Below, piece after piece: positions 34,101 through 41,805 of a stretch of 64,000 nt of DNA. How positions within the stretch are numbered: position 1 is the stretch's first letter; each line of letters starts with the position of its first letter. The notes under the pieces are model-generated. The model worked only from the letters and a program-made list of their open reading frames with translations. It did no database searches and was not told the DNA's origin. The stretch comes from Chloroflexota bacterium (GTDB taxonomy: Bacteria; Chloroflexota; UBA11872), in the NCBI GenBank assembly GCA_022820025.1, contig JAJEGF010000035.1:39935-103934 (forward strand), written 5' to 3'. Position numbers and translations under genes: made by a program.

Positions 34101-35698
34101 TCCACCAAGCGTGAATGGAGGTCTTCTTCTAGGGCAGCTGCGACGAGTCTGACCGCAGAACTGACGGGCCTGGTTTCGTCGCCGACAAGCTCAAGTGCTC
34201 GCTCCACACTCACCTCATCAGGGATGTCTGCCGCAGCCCCTCGCCAGTCCGCCAGAACCGTTCTCCACCTCCCGGTTTGGTCGCGGAGTTCGAATGGCAA
34301 CGTAGCGGGCTGGCCAGCAAGCGTGGCAGTTTCAGTCACGGTCAGGACTTGCTCCAAGGGTTGCGCTTCTACTGCGAGCTCGGCCAGTCTGAATCCGCCC
34401 TGCCCGGGCACGGGAAGCGACAGCTGCGACGCGACCTGTTGTCTTGCCTGGCCGATGATTGCATCCTCAAGCTCATCAATGAGAGGCGATTGACCATTGC
34501 CTCCAGCGACGTCAGGGAGGGGCATTACTTGCCAAGCCACTTCGGGGTCCCGAGCAAAGAGGTCAAGGGCCGCTCGGGACCAAAGATCAGCGACAAGCCG
34601 GATCAATGCCTTATTCCAGTCGTTATTGGCAAAGCCTTGGCGATTCGCTATTGGGTCGAACTGAGCGTTAACGAAAACGGGCAAGCGCGTTCGGGTGACT
34701 GGGAGCCCTGCGTGAATTTGGCCATAATCGACGGAGTATTGGGGAAGTGCGATGGCTATCGGTGTGGTCGTGTCAGTAGCTTTTCGGGTTCGCAAGACTC
34801 CAGGTGGAGATAGTACTTCCTCAGTGTAGACAAGCCATGACCGACCATCGATAGTGTCCACCCCTCGCCGTGACACTTTCCTACTTGAGTCCCATTTGTT
34901 CGGTTGCACCTCTTCGGGGTTACGACGTGAAATTGACAGCTCGTGAATCAGGATGCCTTCCGAGTCGAACAGGGTGATTTTGGAGACGCTACGGAGGAAT
35001 AGGAGGGCGGAGCAATCCCACCTATCAAGCCATTCCTCTAACTCTGAAGCACCCACCATGCCTTGTTCAAAGGGAATTCGAAATGTGGTCCAACCCGCCT
35101 CCCCAAGAACAAGAGATGGCACAGGTGGGTCAATCGGCGACACAGTAGGATCGCCGAGCTTTACGTGGTATGGGTGGCAATGAACCTCCAGCGTTTTGGA
35201 TATCGAACGGAGAGTCATGAGCCCAATTCCAAATCGCCCGATGGGGGCTGCGTCGCTACGCTTTGTGGTAAGCCAAGGAGTTGCCAAGCCCAGAACGTGA
35301 CTGAGCTGTACGGGACTCCCGTCGTGGCTTATCCACAGGTCAGTCGGCCTTAGGACGAGCCGAACCTGCGAGGCGTCGACATCGTCCGCGTTCTGGATAA
35401 TCTCGGATATGCCTTGGAGCTTATCGCTCGATAGCAGGTCTCCGCTGTCCCGAGCGGCGTCCAGTGCCTCCGCTATGGCTCCTGGGAGATCATTAAAGCG
35501 TCTGCCCAAGCGCCGTACGGCGGCGTCAGCTGCCGGGAGGTCGGGCGGCTCAAAATAGGGCCCTGTGTCGCCATTGCGCGCGTTGAACAGTTGGTCGGCG
35601 GCTTCTTCTGCCAACCTAATCTGACGGCTGTCACTGGTCAGAGCCTCTCCCATATCCAACTGGCACTCTAGCTCACACAGGTCTTGTGGAGCAGCCAC
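31130..35698 (-). CDS. Giant sacsin-type GHKL ATPase with C-terminal DUF3883
   Basis: 1,522 residues. The N-terminus is a GHKL ATP-binding domain of the sacsin/Nov type: N-box ISEIIQNADDVDAS (E99, N103, D105), LWISHDGSPV (D126-G) and GRFGIGLMTL (154-163) for the G2 lid. A long middle region (about 350-1300) has no recognised domain. The C-terminus, after a low-complexity Pro/Gly/Arg linker (about 1300-1390), is DUF3883: EKESVGLELLRKLF, VGADAIDKLKNFYELK and a final hydrophobic strand FFIVVISG, a PD-(D/E)xK-like fold with the E-x-K triad visible. Such HATPase-DUF3883 proteins are common in defence islands. It stands alone, between tRNA-Ala-like copies, in a stretch visibly more A+T-rich than its surroundings, which suggests acquisition by transfer. 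Role in anti-phage defence is inference. Confidence 0.78.
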   Translation of the reverse strand: MAAPQDLCELECQLDMGEALTSDSRQIRLAEEAADQLFNARNGDTGPYFEPPDLPAADAAVRRLGRRFNDLPGAIAEALDAARDSGDLLSSDKLQGISEIIQNADDVDASQVRLVLRPTDLWISHDGSPVQLSHVLGLATPWLTTKRSDAAPIGRFGIGLMTLRSISKTLEVHCHPYHVKLGDPTVSPIDPPVPSLVLGEAGWTTFRIPFEQGMVGASELEEWLDRWDCSALLFLRSVSKITLFDSEGILIHELSISRRNPEEVQPNKWDSSRKVSRRGVDTIDGRSWLVYTEEVLSPPGVLRTRKATDTTTPIAIALPQYSVDYGQIHAGLPVTRTRLPVFVNAQFDPIANRQGFANNDWNKALIRLVADLWSRAALDLFARDPEVAWQVMPLPDVAGGNGQSPLIDELEDAIIGQARQQVASQLSLPVPGQGGFRLAELAVEAQPLEQVLTVTETATLAGQPATLPFELRDQTGRWRTVLADWRGAAADIPDEVSVERALELVGDETRPVSSAVRLVAAALEEDLHSRLVELPCIVAQDGRHVVPPVGDSPTAVAAETTPLAEQLGVVTLLHSEHLGGQKAAETVLKWLRSCGALLEVSDNRDVVRRLATAGKAGRRISTPLTDQQVEALREAFEGMDLEDLRDLGPDIGRAVELEAYSYVAKGRRRQRMTTTARPSDAYLPRAINREPDSFPIAASESIGITWMSNRYAKVLRSPSGRQGIGAQRFLRLLGAEAAPRLRLHPMLERRYVSDPRRGLPASIAGGPRVRNQTMRDRGATYSLQDRDCPTLADVIQDISRMRLKKARRKRAGALLATFGRAWDRLYSEFSEVEAAHDNYGWQDRGRMPAYWLLVASDAVWLDDESGTPRRPRELRVRTPGNVAIYGQDSPDYLHPSLYSPNWRPVLEALGVTGDPSRSELVTRLKGLRDTENEGQWTFEEVKRETAVLYKALAQSVMSPGGRSGIGVEQLRRDFRHGNGLIFTDLGWLPPQGVLAGPPIFGRYKAFAPSIVDTDSLWRSLRLREPSLDDCIDVIRAVARKRSAPGPNDEAVLLQTMRTLALHVETGVTPRVRAKFRRLPLWTSRSWMRVRPVYATGDPILAAGLRNKIPLWEPGGELHQFSSLLNPLRVEEIPTTSARVVEPDKAAEQEDLSELFELSVHHLQEDLARNDPLLAKTMGVPWHLLQGFKVHVHPSLLLEVSANSGGADVSHRCEVMAKVDSDRGIVFVQSPEQLSRVDSGGRAIATLFEGDSRQVALAWRAACDRAESGRQARYIELAEQRSKREQDKMESQIAARTIEIRKRIAAAQQGQDRSRGLGGTQSGPSGGQKNRQPPSSLEATRVLVNPEALNVVDPKGRLEGSEQRTPRKTPGDRKLVEPKPSGRGPRGKSPIRLYTDLEKESVGLELLRKLFSSDVEEIADIRAQHGVGADAIDKLKNFYELKVSAGAEPDYVSMTAAEVKRARTTPSFFIVVISGIEGVDAQPKARIIVDPLRQLLPTSSGSITLSGVRSATSLTYDFAQGDD

Positions 35699-35775
35699 AT
35701 CGGCGCTGAACTGCTGATGCCGGAATAAACGTCAAGGCTGAGTCGCAGGGGGAGAGTCGTTCATTTTATCAAGCC

Positions 35776-35851
35776 TGGTGGACCGAATGGGATTCGAACC
35801 CACGACCTCCGCAATGCGAGTGCGGCGCTCTTCCGACTGAGCTATCGGCCC
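35776..35851 (-). tRNA. tRNA-Ala(CGC), intact
   Basis: The minus strand folds fully: acceptor GGGCCGA/TCGGTCC (one G-U), D-arm GCTC/GAGC, anticodon arm CCGCA-CTCGCAT-TGCGG with anticodon CGC, T-arm GTGGG-TTCGAAT-CCCAT, discriminator A and encoded CCA. This is the undamaged member of the tRNA-Ala set in the window. Confidence 0.92.
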
Positions 35852-36034
35852 TCGTCTACTTCTAACCCCGATCCCCGTCCACTCTTTGGCTTCTCTTTTC
35901 CCCTCTCACTTCTCTCTCCTCTCCCCTCTCACCTTCCGCCACGGGTGAGGGTGGCTGCCGGCCTAAGCACCCAAGCTCAGGTCAAGCAGCCCAACCGCCC
36001 CGACTCCGCCAGCCGAATCCAGATCCAGAGAAGC

Positions 36035-36289
36035 CTAAGCCGCCGTAGCTACCCGAACGCGCTTCCGACCCCGAACCTGCTCAAACACCAGCGTTCCGTC
36101 CGCGAGCGCAAACAGCGTGTGATCCCGGCCCACGCCCACGTGATCCCCTGGGAGCAACTTCGTCCCGCGCTGCCGCGCGATGATCTGCCCCGTCCGGATC
36201 GCCTCGCCCGCGAACTTCTTCACGCCCAGCATCTTCGGATTGCTGTCGCGACCGTTCCGGCTACTGCCCAGACCCTTTTTGTGTGCCAT
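36035..36289 (-). CDS. rpmA: 50S ribosomal protein L27
   Basis: 84 residues matching bL27 end to end: [40 protein letters not shown] and [16 protein letters not shown]27 reaches toward the peptidyl transferase centre of the large subunit. It is 32 bases downstream of rplU on the same strand, the standard rplU-rpmA operon. Confidence 0.96.
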   Translation of the reverse strand: MAHKKGLGSSRNGRDSNPKMLGVKKFAGEAIRTGQIIARQRGTKLLPGDHVGVGRDHTLFALADGTLVFEQVRGRKRVRVATAA

Positions 36290-36321
36290 CGCTCGTTGTC
36301 CTTCCGTGTCCCTTGCTGAAC

Positions 36322-36645
36322 CTACGCCGCCTGCGCGCTGATCGACTCGATCCGCACGCGCGTCAGTTCCTGGCGGTGACCCATCCGGCGTCGCCGGCGC
36401 TTACTCGCCTGGTACGTGAAGATCCGGATCTTCGGACCCCGCACGTGCTCCAGCACGCTCGCTTCGATCGACGCCCCGTCCACCGTCGGCTGCCCGACCT
36501 GAACCCCGTCGTCGTCGCTCACCAGCAACACATCGTCAAACGTCAGCGACCCTGACGCCTCGGCGTCCAGCCGATCCACCTCGATCACGTCCCCCGGCGA
36601 CACGCGGTACTGCTTGCCTCCGGACGTAAAAATCGCGTAACCCAT
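36322..36645 (-). CDS. rplU: 50S ribosomal protein L21
   Basis: 107 residues matching bL21: [20 protein letters not shown], then [20 protein letters not shown] and the C-terminal [18 protein letters not shown], which binds 23S rRNA. It precedes rpmA. The start ATG is supported by conservation of the N-terminal [11 protein letters not shown] strand. Confidence 0.96.
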   Translation of the reverse strand: MGYAIFTSGGKQYRVSPGDVIEVDRLDAEASGSLTFDDVLLVSDDDGVQVGQPTVDGASIEASVLEHVRGPKIRIFTYQASKRRRRRMGHRQELTRVRIESISAQAA

Positions 36646-36761
36646 AACGATCCCGCCGCTGGTTCTAGCTCAAGAAAATCCGGCGTCCCAACCGCGCGCC
36701 AGTGCCTCGGCACGCCACGCCGTCAACCCACCCATCCTAGCAAAACCCACTCCTGGCTCCG

Positions 36762-37000
36762 CCATCCCGGCGTCTGCGGCCGGGACCCAGCACCATGCTC
36801 AACCCCACCGCACCCAAGCCACCCCTGGCAACCCAGCCAGTCCAAATGCTCCAAACCTCCCCCGCCGCCGTTCGTGGTGAGCCGGGCCGGAGTCCGTCGG
36901 AGGCCCGTGTCGAACCACCCCCCGGCTACAGCACCCAAGCCCTCCTCATCCGATCCAGCGTAGAGGCGCGGTCTCTGACCCGCCCGTCTTCCGGGCACCC
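36762..37000. repeat. Intergenic composite repeat, copy 1
   Basis: Begins with ATCCCGGCGTCTGCGGCCGG and continues GACCCAGCACCATGCTCAAC, CACCCCTGGCAACCCAGCC, CCGCCGCCGTTCGTGGTGAG and CATCCGATCCAGCGTAGAGG. The same order of blocks returns in copies 2 and 3. No coding gene is supported within 36646-37775. Confidence 0.75.
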
Positions 37001-37192
37001 CACCACCCCTTACCACCGCGCCGCGTCGTCACCTGTCAGGTGAGGTCGCCGCTCTTCACCCTCTCCAAGGGGAGAGGCAGAACCTGTCCTGAGCTAGTCG
37101 AAGGATTCGGGCGTCTTCGGCCGAAATCGGTGAGGGGCCCCCGGTCGAGGCGCCTAGAAAACACCACCGCGGCTTTTCCCGATTCCACGTAG

Positions 37193-37213
37193 GGGCGGGT
37201 CTCTGACCCGCCC
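37193..37213. repeat. Perfect 9-bp hairpin repeat
   Basis: GGGCGGGTC-TCT-GACCCGCCC. The same hairpin with loop TGT recurs at 37442-37462 and a decayed form near 36963. Confidence 0.75.
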
Positions 37214-37227
37214 GCCTTCCTCCCCCT

Positions 37228-37477
37228 CCGCGATCCCGGCGTCCGCGGCCGGGACCCAGCACCATGCTCAACGCGACCGCACCCAAACCACCCCTGGCAA
37301 CCCAGCCGGTCCAACGGCTCCCAACCTCCCCCGCCGCCGTTCGTGGTGAGCCGACCCGTAGTCTTTCGGAGAGCCTGCCCGGAGCCTGTCGAAGGGGTCG
37401 TGTCGAACCACACGCCATCCTCCTCATCCGATCCAGCGTAGGGGCGGGTCTGTGACCCGCCCGTCTTCCTCCCCCTC
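37228..37477. repeat. Intergenic composite repeat, copy 2
   Basis: Carries the same blocks as copy 1: the CCCGGC/GCCGGG palindrome, CAGCACCATGCTCAAC, CACCCCTGGCAACCCAGCC, CCGCCGCCGTTCGTGGTGAG and CATCCGATCCAGCGTAGGGG, ending in the GGGCGGGTC hairpin. It also contains a GAGCCTGTCGAAGGGG-type element, widespread in bacterial intergenic DNA. Confidence 0.75.
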
Positions 37478-37479
37478 CG

Positions 37480-37580
37480 CCATCCCGGCGTCCCCGGCCG
37501 GGACCCAGCACCATGCTCAACCCCACCGCACCCATGCCACCCCTGGCAACCCGCCCCGACCCAACGCTCCCAACCTCCTC
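37480..37580. repeat. Intergenic composite repeat, copy 3 (partial)
   Basis: Starts with the same palindrome and CACCATGCTCAACCCCACCG block but diverges after the CACCCCTGGCAACCC segment. Confidence 0.7.
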
Positions 37581-37775
37581 CTCCGAGTCTCAGCTCTCTC
37601 CTTCCCCCAGCCCCCAGGCCAAGCCCTCCGCGAGCTCAATCCACACGACCGGAACGCGCTTCATTGACCAGACAATCCCCCGCGCCTAGCCTCGTGAGCC
37701 GGGGGCGGACGGCATCAGCAGCCCACGCATGGAGCCTATGTCGCGCGGAACAACCGCCTGCGCCCGGAGGATTCG

Positions 37776-38039
37776 ATGGACACAACCGCGTCGCTCGATG
37801 TTGGAATCTTCTTGACGGTGGCGGTGACCGGCGCGGCGGCATTAGGCGGGCTGATCCTCGCGCTATTTGCCTGGCTCCGCTCCGATATTCGCGACCTCCG
37901 CCAACGTCTCGATAGCTTCATCGACAGTCACGGACCGGTCAGGCGGGAGGCCAGCGAGACTACGACGCTCCGAGGCATCGTGCGCGAGGTTCTGCGAGAA
38001 GAACTCGCCAAACCGGCGCACCCGACCGATCCCACATAA
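37776..38039 (+). CDS. Small single-pass membrane protein, family A copy 2
   Basis: 87 residues from ATG 37776 with GGAGG five bases upstream. One hydrophobic segment (VAVTGAAALGGLILALFAW) is followed by RSDIRDLRQRLDSFID and then TLRGIVREVLREEL. The layout and many residues match the protein at 8878-9132 (MDT.ASLDVG, DIRDLRxRxDxxID, REVLxEE). No known family recognised. The coil suggests self-association or a membrane-tethered partner. Confidence 0.65.
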   Translation: MDTTASLDVGIFLTVAVTGAAALGGLILALFAWLRSDIRDLRQRLDSFIDSHGPVRREASETTTLRGIVREVLREELAKPAHPTDPT

Positions 38040-38149
38040 CCCTCCCCGCCTCCCCCGCCAGGAATCCAACCCGCTTGGCCTACGCAACCATCACCTTGGA
38101 AGGCGACCCCGCCATTCCCGCCGCACGGCCGCATGCGGTGAACGCTCGC

Positions 38150-39478
38150 CTAGATCTGCAGCCCGTCCATTGCGATCGGGAAGGCGTCGGCGTTGCGCAG
38201 TGTGGCCGCTCGCGCTTCGACCTCAGGTGTCAGCCGGCGATTCGACGCGAATGGCACGGACACTTCGTGCAGGCCGCCGTGGGAGCGCAGACGAGAGGCG
38301 CTCAGGACCGATAGATCATGCGCGCCGGGCGCTCGGCCAAAGACTGAGCCGCGATCGCTGAGCAGAACGATGTCGCCGATACGGTCACCCGGCAGCTCGT
38401 ACGTTCTCGCGGCTTCGTCGCGGGGCAGGGCGTCGTCGACACGCGCGTCCTCGCGCAGACGCTGAATCGCCGCATCCACCTGGTCGGGCGGCAGGTGGAC
38501 GGTCGCAAACGACCCCAGGCCCGCGTGGTGCGTCACGTGCGGATCGGTTATCGGCAGCACCACCCGGAACGGCCCGGGCGCCGCCCCGTCCAGCAGCGAT
38601 TCCAGGTACACGATGTTGGGCGTGCCGTCGGGGTGGCACTTGTCGTTCATGCCGTGGTCCGCGGTCAGCACGATCACGGCCCCCAGCGCGTCCAGCTCGG
38701 CCAGGCGCTGGTCCAGCGACGTGTAAAAGGCGTCCGCCTCGGGCGTGCCTGGCCCATGGGTGTGCTGCACGAAATCCGTGAGCGACAGATACAGCACGTC
38801 CGCCAGCCGCTCGCGCACCAGGTACACGCCGCAGGCCATCACGAAGTCGCTCATCCGGCCCGAGTAAATGTCCGGGTTCTCCCGCCCCATGCGCCGCGTG
38901 ACACCCGCAATCCCATGCTCCTGCTCGGTCGTCTCGTGCGCCAATTCGCCGGAAAGGCAGATGCCGCGCCATCCGGTAGCCAGCATCGTGCGCAGCTTGT
39001 CCTTGGCCGTGATGGCGGCCACGCGGCGGCCTTCCTGGCTGTACCGGGCGAACAACGACTCGCAGCGCAAAAAGCGCGGGTGGTCCATCATCACCTCCAC
39101 TTCGCGCTGGGCGTCGTAGAAGTAATTGCCCGAAATGCCGTGCGCCGCCGGCGGCCGGCCGGTCGCGATGGTCATGTTGTTCGGGTTGGTGAACGAGGGA
39201 ATCGCCGCCGGAACCAGGTGATACGCGCCCTCCCGCTGAAAGCGGGCCAGCGTGGGCATGCACCCATGCTCGATCGCCGCGTCCACGTAGGCCGGCTCCG
39301 TGCCGTCGGCGCAGATCACGACCACGGGCGTCAGGGATTCAGGCAAAGGCAGCCTCGCGTTCAACGTCCGGATCCACGCCCAGTCTAGAGGCGATCTCGG
39401 CTCCCGGTGGCCTGAGCCTCTCGAAGAGCCTGCCGTGAGCTTGCCCAGGCATTCGCCCCCAGCCCCGGTGATCCTCAA
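38150..39478 (-). CDS. phnA: Phosphonoacetate hydrolase
   Basis: Alkaline-phosphatase-superfamily enzyme. Residues from ~52 match phosphonoacetate hydrolase strongly: VVVICADGTEPAYVDAA (metal Asp), IPSFTNPNNMTIATG (nucleophile Thr), AITAKDKLRTML, YLSLTDFVQHTHGPGTPEA, LTADHGMNDK, LPITDPHVTHHAGLGSFATV and LRSHGGLHE. It splits phosphonoacetate into acetate and phosphate using two zinc ions. The first ~45 residues are poorly protein-like and the start is TTG, so translation may begin downstream, for example at TTG 39364. It is not in an operon; an aldo-keto reductase is divergent. It complements the PhnX-like gene at 23.3 kb. Confidence 0.85.
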   Translation of the reverse strand: MRITGAGGECLGKLTAGSSRGSGHREPRSPLDWAWIRTLNARLPLPESLTPVVVICADGTEPAYVDAAIEHGCMPTLARFQREGAYHLVPAAIPSFTNPNNMTIATGRPPAAHGISGNYFYDAQREVEVMMDHPRFLRCESLFARYSQEGRRVAAITAKDKLRTMLATGWRGICLSGELAHETTEQEHGIAGVTRRMGRENPDIYSGRMSDFVMACGVYLVRERLADVLYLSLTDFVQHTHGPGTPEADAFYTSLDQRLAELDALGAVIVLTADHGMNDKCHPDGTPNIVYLESLLDGAAPGPFRVVLPITDPHVTHHAGLGSFATVHLPPDQVDAAIQRLREDARVDDALPRDEAARTYELPGDRIGDIVLLSDRGSVFGRAPGAHDLSVLSASRLRSHGGLHEVSVPFASNRRLTPEVEARAATLRNADAFPIAMDGLQI

Positions 39479-39525
39479 TCAGGGCCGGCCCCGTGTCGGG
39501 TTCGGAACCGGCGTCCCCCTCCCTC

Positions 39526-39548
39526 AAGAGTTTTTGGAAAAAACTCTT
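39526..39548. promoter_or_regulatory. A/T-rich hairpin between divergent genes
   Basis: AAGAGTTTTT pairs with AAAAACTCTT around a three-base loop. It sits between phnA (minus) and the aldo-keto reductase (plus). It could be an operator or a structural repeat; the poly-T stem is a chance terminator-like feature. Confidence 0.45.
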
Positions 39549-39630
39549 ACGTGCGCACAAACCGCTCGCCGATTGACTCCGAAACCCCGCCCCGCCATAG
39601 TGCGGCCACACCCCGCTAGGGAACCCAAAC

Positions 39631-40650
39631 ATGCAATACCGCAGACTCGGCAACACCGGCCCTGAAGTCTCCGCTCTCGGCTTCGGCGGCTGGCCCATGG
39701 GCGGCGCCCGCTACGGATCCATCGACAACGACCTCGCCACCGCCGCCATCGGCCGCGCCCTCGACCTCGGCGTTACCCTCTTCGACACCGCCGTCGCCTA
39801 CGGCCTTGGCACCTCCGAATCCCTCATGGGCAACGCCCTCCAGGGCCACTGGGACGACATCGTCGTCGTCACCAAGACCGGCGTCGTCCCCCAGCCCGAC
39901 AACCCCGACGCTTTCTATCGCGACTCACGCCCCGAAACCATCAAAGCCCAGTGCGAATTCAGCCTCAAGGCACTCGGCACCGATTTCATCGACGTCTACC
40001 TCATCCACTGGCCCGACTTCGACACGCCCAGGGACGAGACGATGCGGGCCATGGAAGACCTCAAGGCCGAGGGCAAGATCGGCCACGTCGGCGTCTCCAA
40101 CTACTCAACGTCGCTCATGGACGAAGCCCTCGCCGTCTCCCCAATCGTCGCCAACCAGGTCGGCTACCACATGCTCGACCGCCGCCACGCCGACGAGATC
40201 ATTCCCTACTGCGCCGCCAACGGCATCGGCGTCATGGCCTACGGCTCCCTGGCCCACGGCGTCCTCACCGGCGCCTTCAAGCCTGACCACCGATTCGAAG
40301 AAGGCGACTGGCGCGCAACGGGCATCGCCTTCGGCCTTCCGCTCTTCCATCCCGACTACCTGCCCGAAACCCTCGAGGCTGTGGACGAAGTCACCGCCGC
40401 CGCCGAGCAAGCCGGCCTCGCCACCCCGCAACTCGCCCTGCGCTGGGTCCTCGACGAACCGGCCATCTCCACCGCCCTCGTCGGTTTCCGTACCCCGGCC
40501 GAAGTCGATGCCGCCGTCGCCGCCCTGGAAGCCGATCTCCCCGACGGGCTGATGTCCGCTCCGAACGAGGCAACCTTCGAGGCCTACCAGCGTCTTCTCG
40601 CCGGCGGGTCACCCACCACCACCGACCAGGGGCCAGGCCGCCGGACCTAG
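39631..40650 (+). CDS. Aldo/keto reductase
   Basis: 339 residues with the AKR tetrad in order: D52 and Y57 in LFDTAVAYGLG, K82 in VVTKTG and His in VYLIHWPDFD, followed by VGVSNYS. NADPH-dependent reduction of aldehydes or ketones in the cytoplasm is expected. The N-terminal MQYRRLGNTGPEVSALGFGG is typical. Its stop overlaps the convergent exopolysaccharide kinase-like gene by four bases. Substrate unknown. Confidence 0.88.
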   Translation: MQYRRLGNTGPEVSALGFGGWPMGGARYGSIDNDLATAAIGRALDLGVTLFDTAVAYGLGTSESLMGNALQGHWDDIVVVTKTGVVPQPDNPDAFYRDSRPETIKAQCEFSLKALGTDFIDVYLIHWPDFDTPRDETMRAMEDLKAEGKIGHVGVSNYSTSLMDEALAVSPIVANQVGYHMLDRRHADEIIPYCAANGIGVMAYGSLAHGVLTGAFKPDHRFEEGDWRATGIAFGLPLFHPDYLPETLEAVDEVTAAAEQAGLATPQLALRWVLDEPAISTALVGFRTPAEVDAAVAALEADLPDGLMSAPNEATFEAYQRLLAGGSPTTTDQGPGRRT

Positions 40651-41210
40651 CCTTCGACGACCACCGCGCCCAGCAGGTTCGCGCCGGCCGCACGCAGGAT
40701 CGCGCGCGCCCGGATCGCGTCGTCCCGATTCGTCCGCGCATGCACCACCGTCAGCAACACCCCATCCGCCCGGGCCGCTACCGCCCGCCCATCCGGCACA
40801 TCCAGCAACGGCGGCCCAGCCACCACCACCAGGTCGTGCCGTCCCGCCTCTGCCCAAACCCAGTCCAGAAACACTGCCCCGGAAAGCAGCGCCGCATCTC
40901 CTGCCCGCACCGGCTCAGCGGTCAGAACGGAGAGATGGTCAGGCACGGTGTGCGTTTCCGGTGACCCCTCGCTCTTCTCGCCGTCGACATCTGCGTCAAC
41001 CAGGAGTACCCGGCGTCCCGTCTGCGCCAGCGCTGCGGCCAGGTGCGCCGCCACATGCCGCCGCGGCTCCTCCGCATGCGGGCTCGTCACCGTCACAACG
41101 GCGTGCGCAGTGTCTCCGAGTGCCACCAAGGTGTTGGCGCGCAACTCCGTAAAGCCTTCGGCCAAGCCCTCGCCATCTGGCAATTCCGCCAGGATCCTCG
41201 GATCAGCCAC
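40647..41210 (-). CDS. CpsD/CapB-like tyrosine-kinase domain protein with degenerate P-loop
   Basis: 187 residues resembling the cytoplasmic BY-kinase domain that partners Wzz proteins: an N-terminal GFTELRANT stretch, VTVTSPHAEEPRRHVAAHLA where Walker A should be, and RRVLLVDADVDG for Walker A'. The normal Walker A (SxxPGEGKST) is replaced by SPHAEEPRRH, lacking the GK[ST], and no tyrosine cluster is seen at the C-terminus. Kinase activity is therefore doubtful; it may be a structural partner of Wzz. It is the last gene of the exopolysaccharide operon and overlaps the preceding Wzz gene by eight bases. Confidence 0.72.
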   Translation of the reverse strand: MADPRILAELPDGEGLAEGFTELRANTLVALGDTAHAVVTVTSPHAEEPRRHVAAHLAAALAQTGRRVLLVDADVDGEKSEGSPETHTVPDHLSVLTAEPVRAGDAALLSGAVFLDWVWAEAGRHDLVVVAGPPLLDVPDGRAVAARADGVLLTVVHARTNRDDAIRARAILRAAGANLLGAVVVEG

Positions 41211-41805
41211 GGGACATCCGCGTCAGCGGCCAGATCAACCAGATCGCCGCAATGCCCAACACCGCCCCCAGCACTGCCGCTATCGGCAGCGCAACTTCGG
41301 CCCGCGGCCACACCGGCGCCCCCGGCGCCCGCGCCGCATCGATCACCGCTATCTCGAGACCGCGCTCCCGATCATTCAGCCGCTCCGGCGTCGCCACCTC
41401 CGCCACCAGCAACGCCGCCAACCCATTCACCGTTGAAGCGGCTCGTGCGGCGCTCGAATCTTCGGACTGAATCGTCACCACCAGCCGGTCTCCGTCCCCG
41501 TTCGTACGGACATTGCGGACGATCTCCCCATCAGACAGCCCACCGCGATCAGCCTCCGGCAACCGTGCGGCATATGCCTCGGAATCCACCCAGGCCGCGT
41601 AATTCCGAATCAGTCGCGCCGAAGCCTCGGCAGCTCCCAAATCGGCAATTCGCGGCCGGATCGACACGTCCGTCGATGCCCGATACACCGGCGTCGCCAC
41701 CAGCACGACGACCAGCGCGATCACGGCAGCAACGGCGGCGGACGCAACGGCTCCAACCAAGTACAGGCGGAGCGGCGGCTGAGTCGGCGGATTGGCCGTG
41801 CTCAC
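41203..41805 (-). CDS. Wzz-like chain-length determinant protein
   Basis: 200 residues with two transmembrane helices: one near residues 14-37 (VGAVASAAVAAVIALVVVLV) and one near 173-193 (IAAVLGAVLGIAAIWLI). The region between is periplasmic, rich in charged helices, and starts with TPVYRASTDVSI, a Wzz hallmark. These proteins set polysaccharide chain length with the co-polymerase. It overlaps the neighbouring Wzz gene by four bases (ATGA-type), so the two are co-translated. Confidence 0.8.
   Translation of the reverse strand: MSTANPPTQPPLRLYLVGAVASAAVAAVIALVVVLVATPVYRASTDVSIRPRIADLGAAEASARLIRNYAAWVDSEAYAARLPEADRGGLSDGEIVRNVRTNGDGDRLVVTIQSEDSSAARAASTVNGLAALLVAEVATPERLNDRERGLEIAVIDAARAPGAPVWPRAEVALPIAAVLGAVLGIAAIWLIWPLTRMSRG

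Noticed and set aside
31427..34813. Several plus-strand frames opposite the giant ATPase
   Set aside because: They overlap a continuous 1,522-codon gene with recognised domains and show no domains of their own.
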